From contig CM051030.1 in NCBI GenBank assembly GCA_027627225.1, positions 6,172,501-6,236,500 of the forward strand: a DNA stretch of 64,000 nt. Direction: 5' to 3'. A program made the translations under genes and the position numbers. Origin of the DNA: Congeria kusceri. Lineage: Eukaryota > Mollusca > Bivalvia > Myida > Dreissenidae. Below, in pieces: positions 48,984 to 61,051 of this stretch. The notes under the pieces were generated by a model. That model was not told the DNA's origin, did not search any database, and worked only from the letters and a program-made list of their open reading frames with translations. How positions within the stretch are numbered: position 1 is the first letter of the stretch; every line of letters starts with the position of its first letter.

Positions 48984-50648
48984 GCTGATGCTAAATCACT
49001 TGTGGTAAATTGCTTCGCATCGGTCCTCTTAATCGTTGGTTATTAGCCGATAAGCAACTCTCAATCGAATAATGTCTTAGTTTATCGTTTATGGATAAAC
49101 AATTCATAGTTGTCCATAAACAGAAAGACATTTCTTTATAATTCACAATTAACGCTGAAACTGTTTTGTATTTATTTGGATTTTTTATATTCGATTTAGA
49201 ATGCATATACAATATGAACTGTATATAAATATTTGGTACATTTTAAAACAAACAATTATTTAAAATGGTATGACTTAATGATGGCTTTAATGCGTTCTAT
49301 AGTTTAGTGTATGTTTTTTCTAGGATTTTATAAACATACAGCATTAAAATGATACACGTTGCATTTTAAAAAATAAAAATCATATATTGTGTCGTAAAAT
49401 AAAATAAAAAAACATATGTTACTAGTCATTATTTTCATAACGAAATTGTTTTCTGCCTTGACATATAATATATATTTTGTATTTTGTACATGCAGTTAAA
49501 ATAACACAAATATACAGAAAGTCCAAAAAGTGAACGTGTACATGCACATGTATGTATTTTAGAACTACATCATGAATGTACACATGCTTCTCGTGGACAG
49601 GTCTTTCTGTGAACAATACAATCGTCGTGCACGGGTCTATATTTTTGCACGTGGACGGGTCTGATATCAATTTGGCAAGACCTGTATGGTATGTAGGTAT
49701 GTAATGGCAAATAATAACAGGTAAAAGAGGGTGTATAATGGGAAGAGTGAACACATCCTGAGATAAAATAAATTTATAATATGGGTTGTCTTTATTGGCC
49801 CTTTTCCTGTTTACATTTTGACGTCAGAATTGTGAGCATTTTGTATAACCATAGTTGACACACGATTCATTACCAAGCTTACATACCTACTTCTTTGTTT
49901 CGTTCGGGTCTATATTTTTCTGAATGACCTGTGAGAACAATACAATCCTCGTGCGCGGGTCTATCTCTTTGCACGTAGTCGTGTCTTTCCAAATTGATAT
50001 CAGACCCGTCCACGTGCACGAGGATTTTATTGTTCACAGAAAGACTTGTCCATGAGAAGCATGCGTACATTCATGATGTAGTTCTAAAATACATACATGT
50101 ACATGTACACATTCATTTTTTGGACTTTCTGCATAAATATATTATTTCAACTGCATTTACAAAGTACAAAATATATATTATATGTCAAGGCAGAAAACAA
50201 TTTCGTTATGAATACAATGACTTGTAACAGATTGGTTTTTTAATTGTACGACACAATATGTGATTTTCTATATATAAAAAAATAATGCAAAGTATATCAT
50301 TTTATGATTGTATCCTAGAAAAAAATACCTACGCTAAACTATACCACGCATTAAAGCCATTCAGCTTCTTATTTAGTGATACCTTTTTAACTAATGTTTT
50401 TTTTAAAAATGTACCGACTATTTATATACATGTTGTATATACATTCTTCATCGAATAAAAAAAAATCCAAATAAATGCAAATCAGTTTCAGCGTTAATTG
50501 TTAAATTTATAAAGAAATGTACTTTTGTTTATGGACAATAAACGATTAAATAAGACATTATGTTCGATTGCGAGGTGCTTTCGGCTAATTAACAACGATT
50601 AACAGGTCCGATTCGAAGGAATTTACCACAAGTGCTTTAGCATCAGCA
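48984..50648. repeat. Imperfect palindrome: arms of about 0.7 kb around a 0.3 kb centre
   Basis: Arm 1 is about 48984-49685 and arm 2 is about 49975-50648. Shared inverse landmarks are GCTGATGCTAAA, TTAACGCTGAAACTG, TTCTGCCTTGACATATAATA, CATGTATGTATTTTAGAACT and GTCTGATATCAATTTGG. The centre holds the left part of a TTAA/tRNA element (about 49703-49868). Confidence 0.8.
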
Positions 50649-51263
50649 CGCCAAATCGTTCTTTATTTACAAATAAACAATGATAATACAAAAAAATAAG
50701 ATTCTATGACCCGAAAACAAATTCTGCCATAACAATGTGATTTATATTTTACAGTCTCGGAACATTTATTTCTGTGCGTGTTAAGTTATAAATTTCATAC
50801 CAATATTAAGGAGATAAACTGAGAAATAGTACCTGCTAACATGGTAGAAAGAACCATCTGATAAACACCTTCTTTATGTGATTCAACTATACGGCCTTTA
50901 TGTCACCTTCCGGTTTGTAAGTCGGAGATTGACCTCGTAGTCGGCCTTTCTGCGTAGGAAAGACCTGTCCACGGGCAGCATAAAAAACTCGAAGGCTCCG
51001 CGCTCTCGGTTTCACATGCTGCCCGTGGACAGGTCTTTTCTACGCAGAAAGACCTCCTACTCGGTCAATATCCTATACAGAATAGCGCCGTTGGTTAAAG
51101 CGCTGTCTACTGTCATTTCTTTGTATGGCTCCGAGTTAGTGAATTCGATAACCGCTTGGTGTTTTAAGTTTTTTTTGGCTCATTTGTTTTTTTATAAAAT
51201 ATCTTATCGTATATTATATTATTTTTTATTTTTTTAATGCACATGTCTTAGTAATGCGCATTT
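49703..51263 (+). mobile_element. TTAA/tRNA element, copy 2, left and middle parts (broken)
   Basis: 49703-49868 matches the left half and ends TTACCAAGC. 51080-51263 resumes at AATAGCGCCGTTGG and runs to GCGCATTTCT. The last part lies beyond the Gypsy element at 59564-59600 (TCAAATAAAATAATTTATAG). So one element is split by palindrome arm 2 with a hairpin, and again by the Gypsy element. Box A and box B are at about 51083-51150. Confidence 0.6.
50938..51060. repeat. Long hairpin with ~36 bp arms
   Basis: CTTTCTGCGTAGGAAAGACC then TGTCCACGGGCAGCAT is followed after about 35 bp by its inverse, ATGCTGCCCGTGGACAGGTC onward. The arms are almost perfect. The GTGGACAGGTCTTTCT motif also occurs in the neighbouring palindrome arms, so they may be one family. 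Confidence 0.7.
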
Positions 51264-52327
51264 CTCCAGACTCCAGTATGCAACCGAGGTTCTTTTGGAC
51301 CAGATATGTATAGGGACCACGTTAATTAACACAAATACCTTTACATCTAACATATTTATTTACAGAAACTAATATAGCTCTACTTGATACACGCATGCAA
51401 ATTAAGCATTCAACAGAATGTGAAATATATTCTTCGAAAGTATCTTCATATGCAAACAATACAATAGCAGAAGTCCGTTCACCTATAACATCAGTTAATT
51501 GATTAGAGAAACAATGCCTTCAATGTCCATTTATGTCATGATCCATGCAGCGTATATATATCATAAAACCTTTAGTATTCGTCCTTGACGCACAAACGCT
51601 AATTTAAAAGAAGATTCTGTTGTGTCATTCAAGTAACACTCCCAATACTTCGCGCACATACGCACACAGTTACCCAGACTTGTTATCACTCATATCGAAA
51701 CCACACAGGCACGGGATTGCCACACAGGCTCGAGGTTGCCACACAGGCTCGGGGTTCGCCACAGAGGCTCGGGGTTCACCACAGAGGCTCGGAGTTCGCC
51801 ACACTGGCTCAGGGGTTGCCACACAGGCTCGTGGTTCGCCACACAGTCTCGGGGTTGCCACACAGGCTAGGGCTACAACACAGGCTTACACATGCCACAT
51901 AGGCTCTATTCTCGACAGGTCTCCCCCACTACAAGCCACATTGTACATTGCAGATCAAATATCTCACATCCCCATTTCCTCATATTCGCACACAAAACTA
52001 ACACTCAGTCATATCCAACTGATCTGGTCTCTACGACTGTTATTTCCAGACTGAATTGAAACAATGAATCCTCCCCTCAGCCAAACAAAGCAACATCAGA
52101 AACGAGTCTAAATATCAACACCTTGTCACATTCAGAGCTATGGTTAAAGCGTTTCTCTACCATTATCAAAACATGGTCCTGGCATCAAAGTAAACTAACT
52201 AGGCTTCACGTCAACATAAACACTAAACAGGAACAGCCTCACAATTTGCTGGGAAACTTAGCAAAATTGAGCCGAATAACGGGAATGTAAAGTATTTTAT
52301 TAAAGGGGTATGTAGACATTTGTGACA
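51264..52327 (-). repeat. 3' LTR of the Gypsy element (left, truncated)
   Basis: Matches the right LTR from CTCCAGACTCCAGTATGCAA to TTTGTGACA. The outer 31 bp, present at 58433-58463, are missing. It contains the 20 bp GCCACACAGGCTCGGGGTTC minisatellite at about 51718-51870. Confidence 0.85.
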
Positions 52328-52345
52328 TACCTCCCTCCCTACTCC
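52328..52345 (-). other. Polypurine tract of the Gypsy element
   Basis: Minus-strand GGAGTAGGGAGGGAGGTA lies directly against the 3' LTR. Confidence 0.65.
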
Positions 52346-52492
52346 ACAATGTGGCTACAAACGAACTGTTATATACAATGACTAAAAGTACAAAAACTAC
52401 AAAACTACATCTTAATATCAAACAACTAACGTTCTACAATGTGGCTATACTTACATCAGTTTGTAAGCAAAACAAGTGAACTCAGGTAGAGT

Positions 52493-53060
52493 TTAAGCGA
52501 TTCTACTTAGGTAATCGGCTCCAACATTTTCACTTCCCTTTATCGCGTCCACCCTGAATCTATAACTCTGGAGTGCCAGTGCCCACCTCATCAGTCTACC
52601 ATTTGCCACCTCGACCTTTCAAGATATACGAGGGGCGCATGATCTGTCTGTAGTACAAACTCTCTCCCAAAGAGTTGCTGTTCAAACTTCTGTACTCCCC
52701 AAACGACTGCCAAGCACTCCTTCTCTATCACACTGTAGTTCCTTTCTCTCGGTAACAGTATACGACTCGCGAAACTTACAGGAAACTTGTCCCATCGTAT
52801 TACTGGAATAGCGCCGCTCCTATCCCGTAATCTGATGCATCTGTTCTGAGATGAAACATCTTGTCTTCATCGGGCGAGCATAAGATAGGTTTACTAGTCA
52901 CTGCATTCAAAAGTGCTTTAAATGCAGTTTCCTCTACAACACCCCATACCACCTTATTTGGTTGGAACTTCTTCGTCAGCTCAGTCAGAAGGGCGGCTAG
53001 TGCTCCAAAGTTAGGAATGAACTTCCTATAGTAGCCAACCAAACCTAAACATGATCTCAC
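52493..53060 (-). pseudogene. Gypsy RNase H
   Basis: LGLVGYYRKFIPNF (connection), LRTDASDYGIGAALFQ (first active-site Asp), then in shifted frames RNYSVIEKECLAVVWGV (Glu), LQTDHAPLVYLE (Asp) and a typical end SENVGADYLSRIA-stop at 52493. Two frameshifts. Confidence 0.75.
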
Positions 53061-55200
53061 TTGGGTCTTAGTCTCTGGTCGACTGCTCTTCCTGACTGAT
53101 TCAATCTTATCTTGACTTGGCTTCAGTTCGCCTTTTCCTAGCTCATGCTCAAGGAATTCGACTCTTTCGTATCCGACCTTGCATTTCGATGGCTTGATGG
53201 TAAGTCCTGCTTGTCTAAGACGTTGCAGCAGTGTTCGCAGACCTTCTACATGTTTTTCCCATGTGTCTGTGTACTTAATAATATCATCGACAAAGCTTTC
53301 AACGTTCTCAAGTCAATTAGTACTTTCCTAATCATCTTGCTAACTCTTGCACCTCAATTTATCAGGCCAAATGGCATCTTTCGAAACGAGTATAGACCGT
53401 CCATTGTCACAAATGCTGTGATCTTCGATTCTTCACTCATCTTTACTTGCCAGTACCCCTTTGTCAAATCTTATTTCGTGAAATAATGTCCTTTACTCAT
53501 TTTCGCAAACATTTCATCTGGGTTACCTACGGAATCCGGTTAGGGCCATATGGAATATCGTGCCTCTTACGTCGAGGGCGAGACACGAGAATTGCGCGAA
53601 ACACGAAGCGAGACACGATATTCCCGCGAGACACGAAGCGAGGCACGATATTGTAACACGAGATCTCGCACTGTCGCAGTAGCCCATACCACGATATCTC
53701 GCGGCAAAATATCGTGTCTCGCTTCGTGTTTCGCGCAATTCTCGTGCCTCGCTTCGTCTCGCGCAGTATTCGTGCCTTGCGTTCAAAGGTCGAGACACGA
53801 GATGCGAAGCGAGACACGAAGCGATACACGATATTCAGGCGAGACGCGAAATGAGGCACGATATTATATCGTTCAAATATCGCCCGAATCTCGAGTATCG
53901 CGGTTAATTTTCAAACCACGATATAGGAAACACGAAGCGAGACGCGAGAATCTGGCGACATGCGAAGCGAGACACGATATTGTATCGTTCAAATATCGCT
54001 CGAATACCGAGTCTCGCGTGTACCGGTGCACCAGGAATTTATCACGTTGTAGTTGTTTGATATTATTTTGTAAAAATATGATGATGATGATGTTGTTGTT
54101 GATGATGATGATGATGATGAGGATGATAATGATAATGATAATGATGATGATGATAAGTAACACCGAAGTTGAGTTGACACCAAAGTGCGTTGCTATATAG
54201 GACAATAGGGTAATGCCCCTATCTGCTGTAGTGCATGATGCAACCCCACGTCGTGTTGACCTACTTTCAGTGTGTGAAAGTTAATTTGAAGAAGGCCTTT
54301 AGTACACAACTATTTAACAACGCAACAGAAGTAATTGCAGCCGCAGTTTCCTCAAACGGATGGACGGACGGACGGACAGACAGACAGTCTGACAGAGAGA
54401 CAGACCGTTACTTCTACAGCAACAGGCTTTTCATAAAAATAAACAATAAGCATAAATAAAACGTAGTCATCATTATAGTTCAAACAGAAACAGTTATCAA
54501 ACCTGCTTTCAAACCGCGAGGATCGATATTCGGGCGATATTTGAACGATACAATATCGTGCCTCGCTTCGTGTGTCGACCGATTCTCGTGTCTCGCTTCG
54601 CGTTTCGAGTATCGTGGTTTGAAAATCTACCGCGATACTCGAGATTCGGGCGATATTTGAACGATATAATATCGTGTCTCGCTTCGTGTCTCGCGGTAAA
54701 ATATCGTGCCTCGCTTAGTGTCTCGCTTCGCATCTCGTGCCTCGACCTCTAAACGCGAGGCACGAGAATTGCGCGAGACACGAAGCGAGGCACGATATTT
54801 TACCGCGAGACACGAAGCGAGACACGAGAATTGCGCGAAACACGAAGCGAAACACGATATTTTGCTGCGATATATCGTGGTATGGGATACTGCGACATTG
54901 CGAGATCTCCTGTTACAATATCGTGCCTCGCTTCGTGTCTCGCGGGATTATCGTGTCTCGCTTCGTGTTTCGCGCAATTCTCGTGTCTCGCCCTCGCCGT
55001 AAGAGGCACGATATTTCATATGGCACTAACCGGATTCCGTAGTTACCTATAGGTTCGACATCAAATTATGTAACTTTGTTCACCTTTCTATAATGGTCTC
55101 CTTTGCTTGAAGTGTTGGAAGGTCGATCTTAGCACTTCCCTTCAGATCAATTCTATCGTCCTCATCGAGTTCCTCAACGATCGATGCACATATCATTTCC
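53061..55200 (-). pseudogene. Gypsy reverse transcriptase (deleted and interrupted)
   Basis: The upstream linker (EELDEDDRIDLKG, LPTLQAKETI) lies at about 55090-55200. After the foldback insertion the domain resumes with FAKMSKGHYFTK-stop, [16 protein letters not shown]-stop and SFVDDIIKYTDTWEKH (catalytic Asp pair), then LTIKPSKCKVGY. The fingers segment that should lie between is absent, so a deletion preceded or accompanied the insertion. Confidence 0.7.
53528..55041. mobile_element. Foldback element: ~500 bp inverted arms of iterated GAGACACGAAGCGAG motif
   Basis: Ends TACGGAATCCGGTTAG and CTAACCGGATTCCGTA are inverse, flanked by GTTACC on both sides (53522-53527 and 55042-55047) as a 6 bp target duplication. 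The left arm is 53528 to about 54018 and the right arm about 54520-55041. Each is packed with variants of GCGAGACACGAAGCGAGGCA and GATATTGTATCGTTCAAATA. The centre of about 500 bp is unique, with (GAT)n at 54078-54155 and (GGAC)n/(AGAC)n at 54357-54405. No transposase gene. The open frames along the arms are repeat artefacts. Confidence 0.85.
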
Positions 55201-55339
55201 GTCGTAGCATCGTTGCTTTTTCTTTAATGGTATCTCTTGCGTAGGTGTGCATGGTACGTTTTGCATTTACCATTCACCTCCACAATGTAATCGTAAATGT
55301 TCAGTTTCTCTTTGATGGTGTAAGGACCCTTAAATTGCA

Positions 55340-56260
55340 TCAACAGTTTGTTGTTGTCAGTTGGCAATAGAACAAGTACCTTTTTCCCCGTATGCAAAGC
55401 TTTCTCCTTGCTCCCTGCGTCTGCGTACCGTTTATACCTCTGTTCACTTTCAGTGCTTTGTATGCTAGCTTGATTGTTTCGTCAAGTTTGTTTCGTAGAT
55501 CCAGAACATACTGATATGTCGCCTTCGTCTCCTCGACGTGACTTTCTTTAGTCCATAGCTCTTTCAAAATGGTCATAGGCCCGCTTACCTATCGTCCATA
55601 CAACAACTCGAAAGGTGAGAATCCCAGACTCTCTTGTGGAGCTTCTCTATATGCAAAAAGCAGAGGGGCTATATATCTATCCCAGTCTTTGGGCTGTTCT
55701 GTACACATCTTCTTCAACATGGTTTTGAGAGTCCCATTAAACCGTTCTACTAACCCATTGCATGCAGGATTGTATGGAGTGGTTTAGATTTGTTTCACTG
55801 ACATTAATCTTGTTATCTCTTTCATCGAGTCACTAGTGAATTATGTGCCTCTATCAGAAACTATTTGTTCGATAAACGCAACTCTACTAAAACATTCCAT
55901 CAAGGCTTCACCCACTGTCTGTGTATCAATTCGTTTCAGTGGTACTGCTTTTGATACCGTGTCGCATAATCCATAATTGTAAGAATGTATCTCTTGCCAC
56001 TTGATGTCGCTGGCTCAATGGGTCCCACTAGGTCGATCGCTACTCTTTTGAAGGATGTCTCTATGATTGGCATTTTCCCTATCTTTACCTTGCTAACTTT
56101 CCCCTTGGGGTATGTCTTTTGGCATAGATCGCAAGACCTGCAGTACCTTGATTTGTCTCCCTGCATCCCTGGCCAGAAGAATTGTGACATGATCTTTGCC
56201 GTGGTTTTCCGTACACCTAAATGGCCTGTCATCAATGCATCATGTGCGATTCGCATAACA
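55340..56260 (-). pseudogene. Gypsy integrase (with stops)
   Basis: Zinc-binding HDALMTGHLG...CRSCDLCQK (HHCC), then core motif VAIDLVGPI (first Asp) with RYILTIMDYATRY. In other frames come SDRGT-stop-FTSDS (second Asp) near 55850 and NPACNGLVERFNGTLKTM (catalytic Glu) near 55750. The C-terminal domain TYQYVLDLRNKLDETIKLA is at 55340-55576. The set of motifs is complete but split by stops and frameshifts, so it is inactive. Confidence 0.75.
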
Positions 56261-56627
56261 TGTTCTCGATACGTCTTTGGTACATCCAGCTGGCCAAAGT
56301 TCTTTCCGTTGTCGATCTCTGGTGACCTGAAGTGACGGTATATTAGACCTGCCCTTTCTTCATACCAGTGCTCTCCACAGTTTTTTTTAATATCTTTTCT
56401 TGTCCGCAGTGGTCACCATTTTGCGTGCTGTTGCAAGAGTCTTGTCGCTTTTCTGTCCCTCTTTGAGGTCACTAACGGTCACGTCGCGTATTTCCGGATG
56501 GGTTTTCAATGTCTTTGGCTTCACCTTTTCAGCCGCCTTCTGTGCTCTTGTCTGCACAACACTTCCAAGTTCTACTGTTGCTTCTTTGTCGTTCTTATCC
56601 TCATGGCTTATATTTCCGATTATCAGG

Positions 56628-56830
56628 TCATAGACACGCTTTTTGATGCAAAATTGCTTCAACTTGGCCTGTAAAATACGGAGTCTCAACATCAATGGTA
56701 GCAACAGGAACATTACGTATTGTACCGTCTATCAATACGCAACTCCTCCTTTCGCCCGTGTATTTGGAATCTTCTACCAACTCAGCCCTGGCTACGACAG
56801 TACTACAACCGGTGTCTTGCAAAACCAAAA
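56628..56830 (-). pseudogene. Gypsy aspartic protease (fragment)
   Basis: VLQDTGCSTVVARAEL carries the DTG active-site triad of retroviral-type proteases. Downstream, after a frame change, YDLIIGNI (56560-56640) matches the usual closing motif. Frameshifted. Confidence 0.65.
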
Positions 56831-56914
56831 CCTTTTAACTTCCAACGAAGTTTTCGCATACCGGCATCTCTCTGAAGGAGACTTTGTTTTATGTCGAGCT
56901 ACATGCAGCACTCA

Positions 56915-58053
56915 TTATAGGAAGTCTATGGCCGCATCGAAGTGTAACATCGTCCTGACTTCGACAGCCAATCTTCCAATACACGCACCAGCTATATCAT
57001 TGTGGGTGTTTGTGTATGTGGTTGCTCGCGTATAACCCATACGACCGTATCCTCCACGCTGAAAACCACCTATACCGCCTCTACTGAATGTATTCCCCCT
57101 GCCCCTTAAATCTGAATTTTGGTAATTATTACTAACCAGGGCTGCAGTTCTGTTACGCTCCGGACAGTCTTTTGCCAAATGTGGACAATTACATACATAA
57201 CATGCTCTTACCTTATCTGTTGAATTCATCTCATGGCGATTTCCAGTCTGCGCATCATGGGCCTCATTGCACTTATCGGCTAACTCTACCATTTCCTTAA
57301 TCCCCATTGGATCCCTCTGCTTGAGATAAGTAGACAATGGTTTACTTACCTATTGCAACACTTGCTCTCTCAACATCAAGTCTTTCATCCCTTCATACGT
57401 CTGCTCCGTATCGCTTAAGTCAACTCACCTTTCAATATAAGTATTTAACCTTTCAGCAAATTGTGAAACTGTCTCACCACTAAGTAATCTCTCTGTACGG
57501 AATTTTGATCTGAAACCTTCTCCAGTTAACCAAAAACGTTTAAAGAGTTCTACCTTAAGCTTGACGTAATCTAGAGCATCATCCGGGAGCATTCTACTAT
57601 ACACAGCTAAGGAATTGCCCTTCAGATGTGCACTTAATGTTGTTGCCCACGTGCCCCTGTCCCATTTAGCTGAAGTTGCAAAACGTTCAAAACGTTGCAA
57701 AAAAAGGAATCCATGTCATCAAGAAACTCATCGAAATTGGGCAATTTGGGCAATTTTGCGGCAACACGCGCTTTCTCACCGTTCCTGTCATTACTCTCGT
57801 TCACCGCTTCACCACGCTTAACTCTTTCTAACTCGATCTCCTTGTCTAACAATTGTGTTTTGTTCTCCTCTTCCCTCAATCTCAATTGAATTTCATCTTT
57901 CGAAATTTCTCTTTCACGCAACCGCTCCTCACGCGCATTCTCGCGATCTTGTCGCTCAAAATATGTCTGCTTCTCTCTCTCAACATACTGTCTCAATTCA
58001 TCTCTACTTAAACCTAACAATTTAGCTGATTTAACAAAAAGTTCAATATCCAT
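56915..58053 (-). pseudogene. Gypsy gag (broken)
   Basis: The ATG at 58053 opens MDIELFVKSAKLLGLSRDEL, then a Glu/Arg-rich probable coiled coil (about residues 25-90). The capsid-like part (LKGNSLAVYSRMLPDDALDY, FAERLNTYIER) continues in another frame (57425-57700). After stops, a third segment (56915-57337) carries the nucleocapsid knuckle CYVCNCPHLAKDC, which has three residues and not the usual four between the second Cys and the His, followed by a Gly/Arg-rich tail. At least two frameshifts and several stops are present. Confidence 0.7.
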
Positions 58054-58410
58054 GATTTCAGATCAATACTTATACAAAACAGATAAAAATACAATACAGT
58101 CAGAAATAGATACTCAACAATGTTAACCTGAAAACAAATAGGCATATTAATTACAAAGAAAAATAAACACAAACTTCACAAGACAATCAGTTTCAAATTT
58201 GAACAAAGCAATTGGCTGCAGATAACTCCGCTTAAGAGAATTCAATGTATAGTAAGATTACTCTCCCTTGAATTGTAGAACACCTATGTGCTATTGACAC
58301 CTTGTAACCTGATCTCTCACCGAGCACGCGCAGTGGTCTGCATAACTAGGTACCTGTGTTAATCTGAGGTTTAAGAGTGTTAACTTGATAGTGATTCTCT
58401 CGTTATCTGG

Positions 58411-58427
58411 TCCTGCCGGGATCGCCA
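58411..58427 (-). other. Primer-binding site of the Gypsy element
   Basis: Minus-strand TGGCGATCCCGGCAGGA starts five bases inside the 5' LTR, the expected place for a tRNA primer site. The tRNA is not identified. Confidence 0.5.
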
Positions 58428-58432
58428 ATAAA

Positions 58433-59561
58433 TGTCACGCACTAGAGCACGGGTAATTTACCACTCCAGACTCCAGTATGCAACAGAGGTTCTTTTGGAC
58501 CAGATATTTATAGGAATCACATTAATTAACACAAATACCTTTACATCTAACATATGTATTTACAGAAACTAATGTAGCTCTACGTGATACACGCATGCAA
58601 ATTAAGCATTCAACATAATGTGATATATATTCTTCGAAAGTATCTTCTTATGCAAGCAATACAATAGCAGTCCGTTCACCTATAACATCAGTTAATTGAT
58701 TAAAGCAACAATGCCTTCAATGTCCATTTACGCCTAGATCCATGCAGCGTATATATATATCATAAAACCTTTAGTATTCGTCCTTGACGCACAAACGCTA
58801 ATTTAAAAGAAGAATCTGTTGTGTCATTCAAATAAGAAATAACACTCCCAATACTTCGCGCACATACGCACACAGTTAACCAGACTTGTTATCACTCATA
58901 TCGAAACCACACAAGGCTGGGGATTGCCACACAGGCTAGAGGTTGCCACACAGGCTCGGGGTTCGCCACACAGGATCGGGGTTCGCCACAGAGGCTCGGA
59001 GTTCGCCACACTGGCTCAGGGGTTGCCACAAGGGCTCGGGGTTCGCCACACAGGCTCGGGGTTCGCCACACAGTCTCGGGGTTGCCACACAGGCTAGGGC
59101 TACAACACAGGCTTACACATGCCACATAGGCTCTATTCTCGACAGGTCTCCCCCACTACAAGCCACATTGTACATTGCAGATCAAATATCTCACATTCCC
59201 ATTTCCTCATATTCTCACACAAAACTAACACTCGGTCATATCCAACTGATCTGTTCTCTACGACTGTTATTGCCAGACTTAATTGAAACAATGAATCCTC
59301 CCCTCAGCCAAACAAAGCAACTTCAGAAACTAGTTTTAATATCAACACCTTGTCACATTCAGAGCTATGGTTAAAGCGTTTCCCTACTTTTATCAAAACA
59401 TGGTCCTGGCATCAAAGTAGAGCTAAACTAATTAGGCTTCACGTCAACATAAACACTAAACAGGAACAGAGTCTCACAATTTTCTGGGAAACTTAGCAAA
59501 ATTTAGCGGAATAACGGGAATGTAAAGTATTGTATTAAAGGGTATGTAGAAATTTGTGACA
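58433..59561 (-). repeat. 5' LTR of the Gypsy element (right, complete)
   Basis: The ends TGTCAC...GTGACA are inverse. It is 1129 bp and contains the GCCACACAGGCTCGGGGTTC minisatellite at about 58925-59095, with a different unit order from the left LTR. Confidence 0.85.
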
Positions 59562-59599
59562 GTGTCAAATAAAATAATTTATAGTGCAATAGGAAGCCA

Positions 59600-61051
59600 A
59601 TTTTTCGCACTCTGGGTACACAGGCGATTCTAAAAATAAATCGCCTCTGGTACATCATGCGACACTTTGGACTACTTTCAATCACATGATCATCAAAAAT
59701 GGCTGCGCCCATAAGCTACAGTATTGAAATTCCGATCAACAAATGCACACGAAAATGTTCAAAAATATTGGAAATTATTATAAATAACGTGATCGGAGTT
59801 AATAATTACCCAAATAACAGTTCGGTAAATAATATGTGATGCCATTCGGTTGTGGAATAATGTTATATTCGGCTCAATTTGAAGCCAACTGGAGTTTGGA
59901 AATATGCTGAGTTATCTTCAGCATCATTTTTGTGGAACACTGAAACATACGTACTAGTGTTTCATAGTTATGGTGCTTTTGACATAATTCACTCAACACC
60001 TTGATTGTAATGTAACTAGTGCACAGGTAAAGATGTTTCCAGTTTATGCAGAATGTTTGTTATTCTGCTTTCTTAAATGTAGCTACACTACCAAATTTTG
60101 CTTTTGTCAAATATACTGATTGATGAATCTGTAATATTAAAGTTGTATCCATACCTATTTATCAACTGTCCTCCACATTTTAAATGTAAAATGAACCTGC
60201 CACTTCGGCATGAAATTGTGTATTGAACATTAGCTCATATGACTTAAATTTTGTGATTTGCTTAATGATATTAACAACACGCTCCTGAAATTATTAATCA
60301 AATGTATTATAAGAAAGCCACTCACTTTAATACTTTTATGGACACCCAGTCTTGGATAGGGGTTTCAATTGAAGCCGAATCCTGCTTTTTGATGCAAGCA
60401 AATTGCAATTTTATCATTTCTGACTCAAGCAAATAATGTGCCTTTCATCATTTTGATCCACTTGTTTTAATTAAGCCAACTTCAAAAGCACTAGAACATA
60501 ATATTTTTATAATACTCATATTTTTGTTTAAACTGAAAAAATAATCACAAAACAACTTTGTAACGCAAGAAAATACTGAAAAAAATATCTACCATAAGAT
60601 CAATGAAATCGTTTATCCCCACTGACCATTTATTCAGCTGACAGTAATTATGTCTATTCAGTTTGGGAATTCATTTAAACATCGCACCGCAAAACAAAAT
60701 AATCACAGTACTTCATTTTGTTTATAAGCACTGCACATATAAATGCATACAAAATATAGTTAAATAAACTAGATGAGTACAGATTATTATATTTAGTATT
60801 TTGTGTAAATGTCACTTTCATGTTTGATTTCAGGAGAAAATTGACATTAAATGGTTATAATTTGTTAAAAACAATTACAACATACTTCATCACCATTCCA
60901 TTACACTATATAGATGTATAGTGCTTCCTTCAAAGTTCATCATAGCAGATACATCACTAAATACTATATAATTGGTAATCTTGTTAATAAAGGCATATTT
61001 CATGTGTTTCTACTGGCTAGATATAACTGAGTACTATCATATTAAGGAAAT
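59600..61051. other. Unrecognised non-coding stretch
   Basis: AT-rich. A short hairpin GGCGATT...AATCGCC lies near 59630-59645. No ORF or repeat recognised. Confidence 0.4.

Larger units (their letters stand above)
51264..59561 (-). mobile_element. Ty3/Gypsy LTR retrotransposon, Gmr1-like gene order, decayed
   Basis: Two matching LTRs enclose gag, protease, integrase, reverse transcriptase and RNase H, read on the minus strand in that order. Integrase before reverse transcriptase is the arrangement of Gmr1-type Gypsy elements, while the protein motifs are Gypsy, not Copia. Every gene carries stops or frameshifts. A foldback element (53528-55041) interrupts the reverse transcriptase. It lies inside a TTAA/tRNA element; the left LTR lacks its first 31 bp, so the target duplication is not resolvable. 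Confidence 0.85.

Noticed and set aside
51620..52054. 144-codon frame with TGSGFATEARGS repeats (and counterparts at 58943 and on the minus strand)
   Set aside because: Translation of the LTR minisatellite; the frame differs between the two LTRs.
53550..54200. 216-codon frame rich in ETR/EAR repeats, and similar frames in both arms
   Set aside because: Iterated motif of the foldback element, open in several frames on both strands.
51264..59561. Copia assignment from integrase-before-RT order
   Set aside because: HHCC integrase, FVDD reverse transcriptase and YYRKFIPNF connection motifs are Ty3/Gypsy type; order alone is not decisive.
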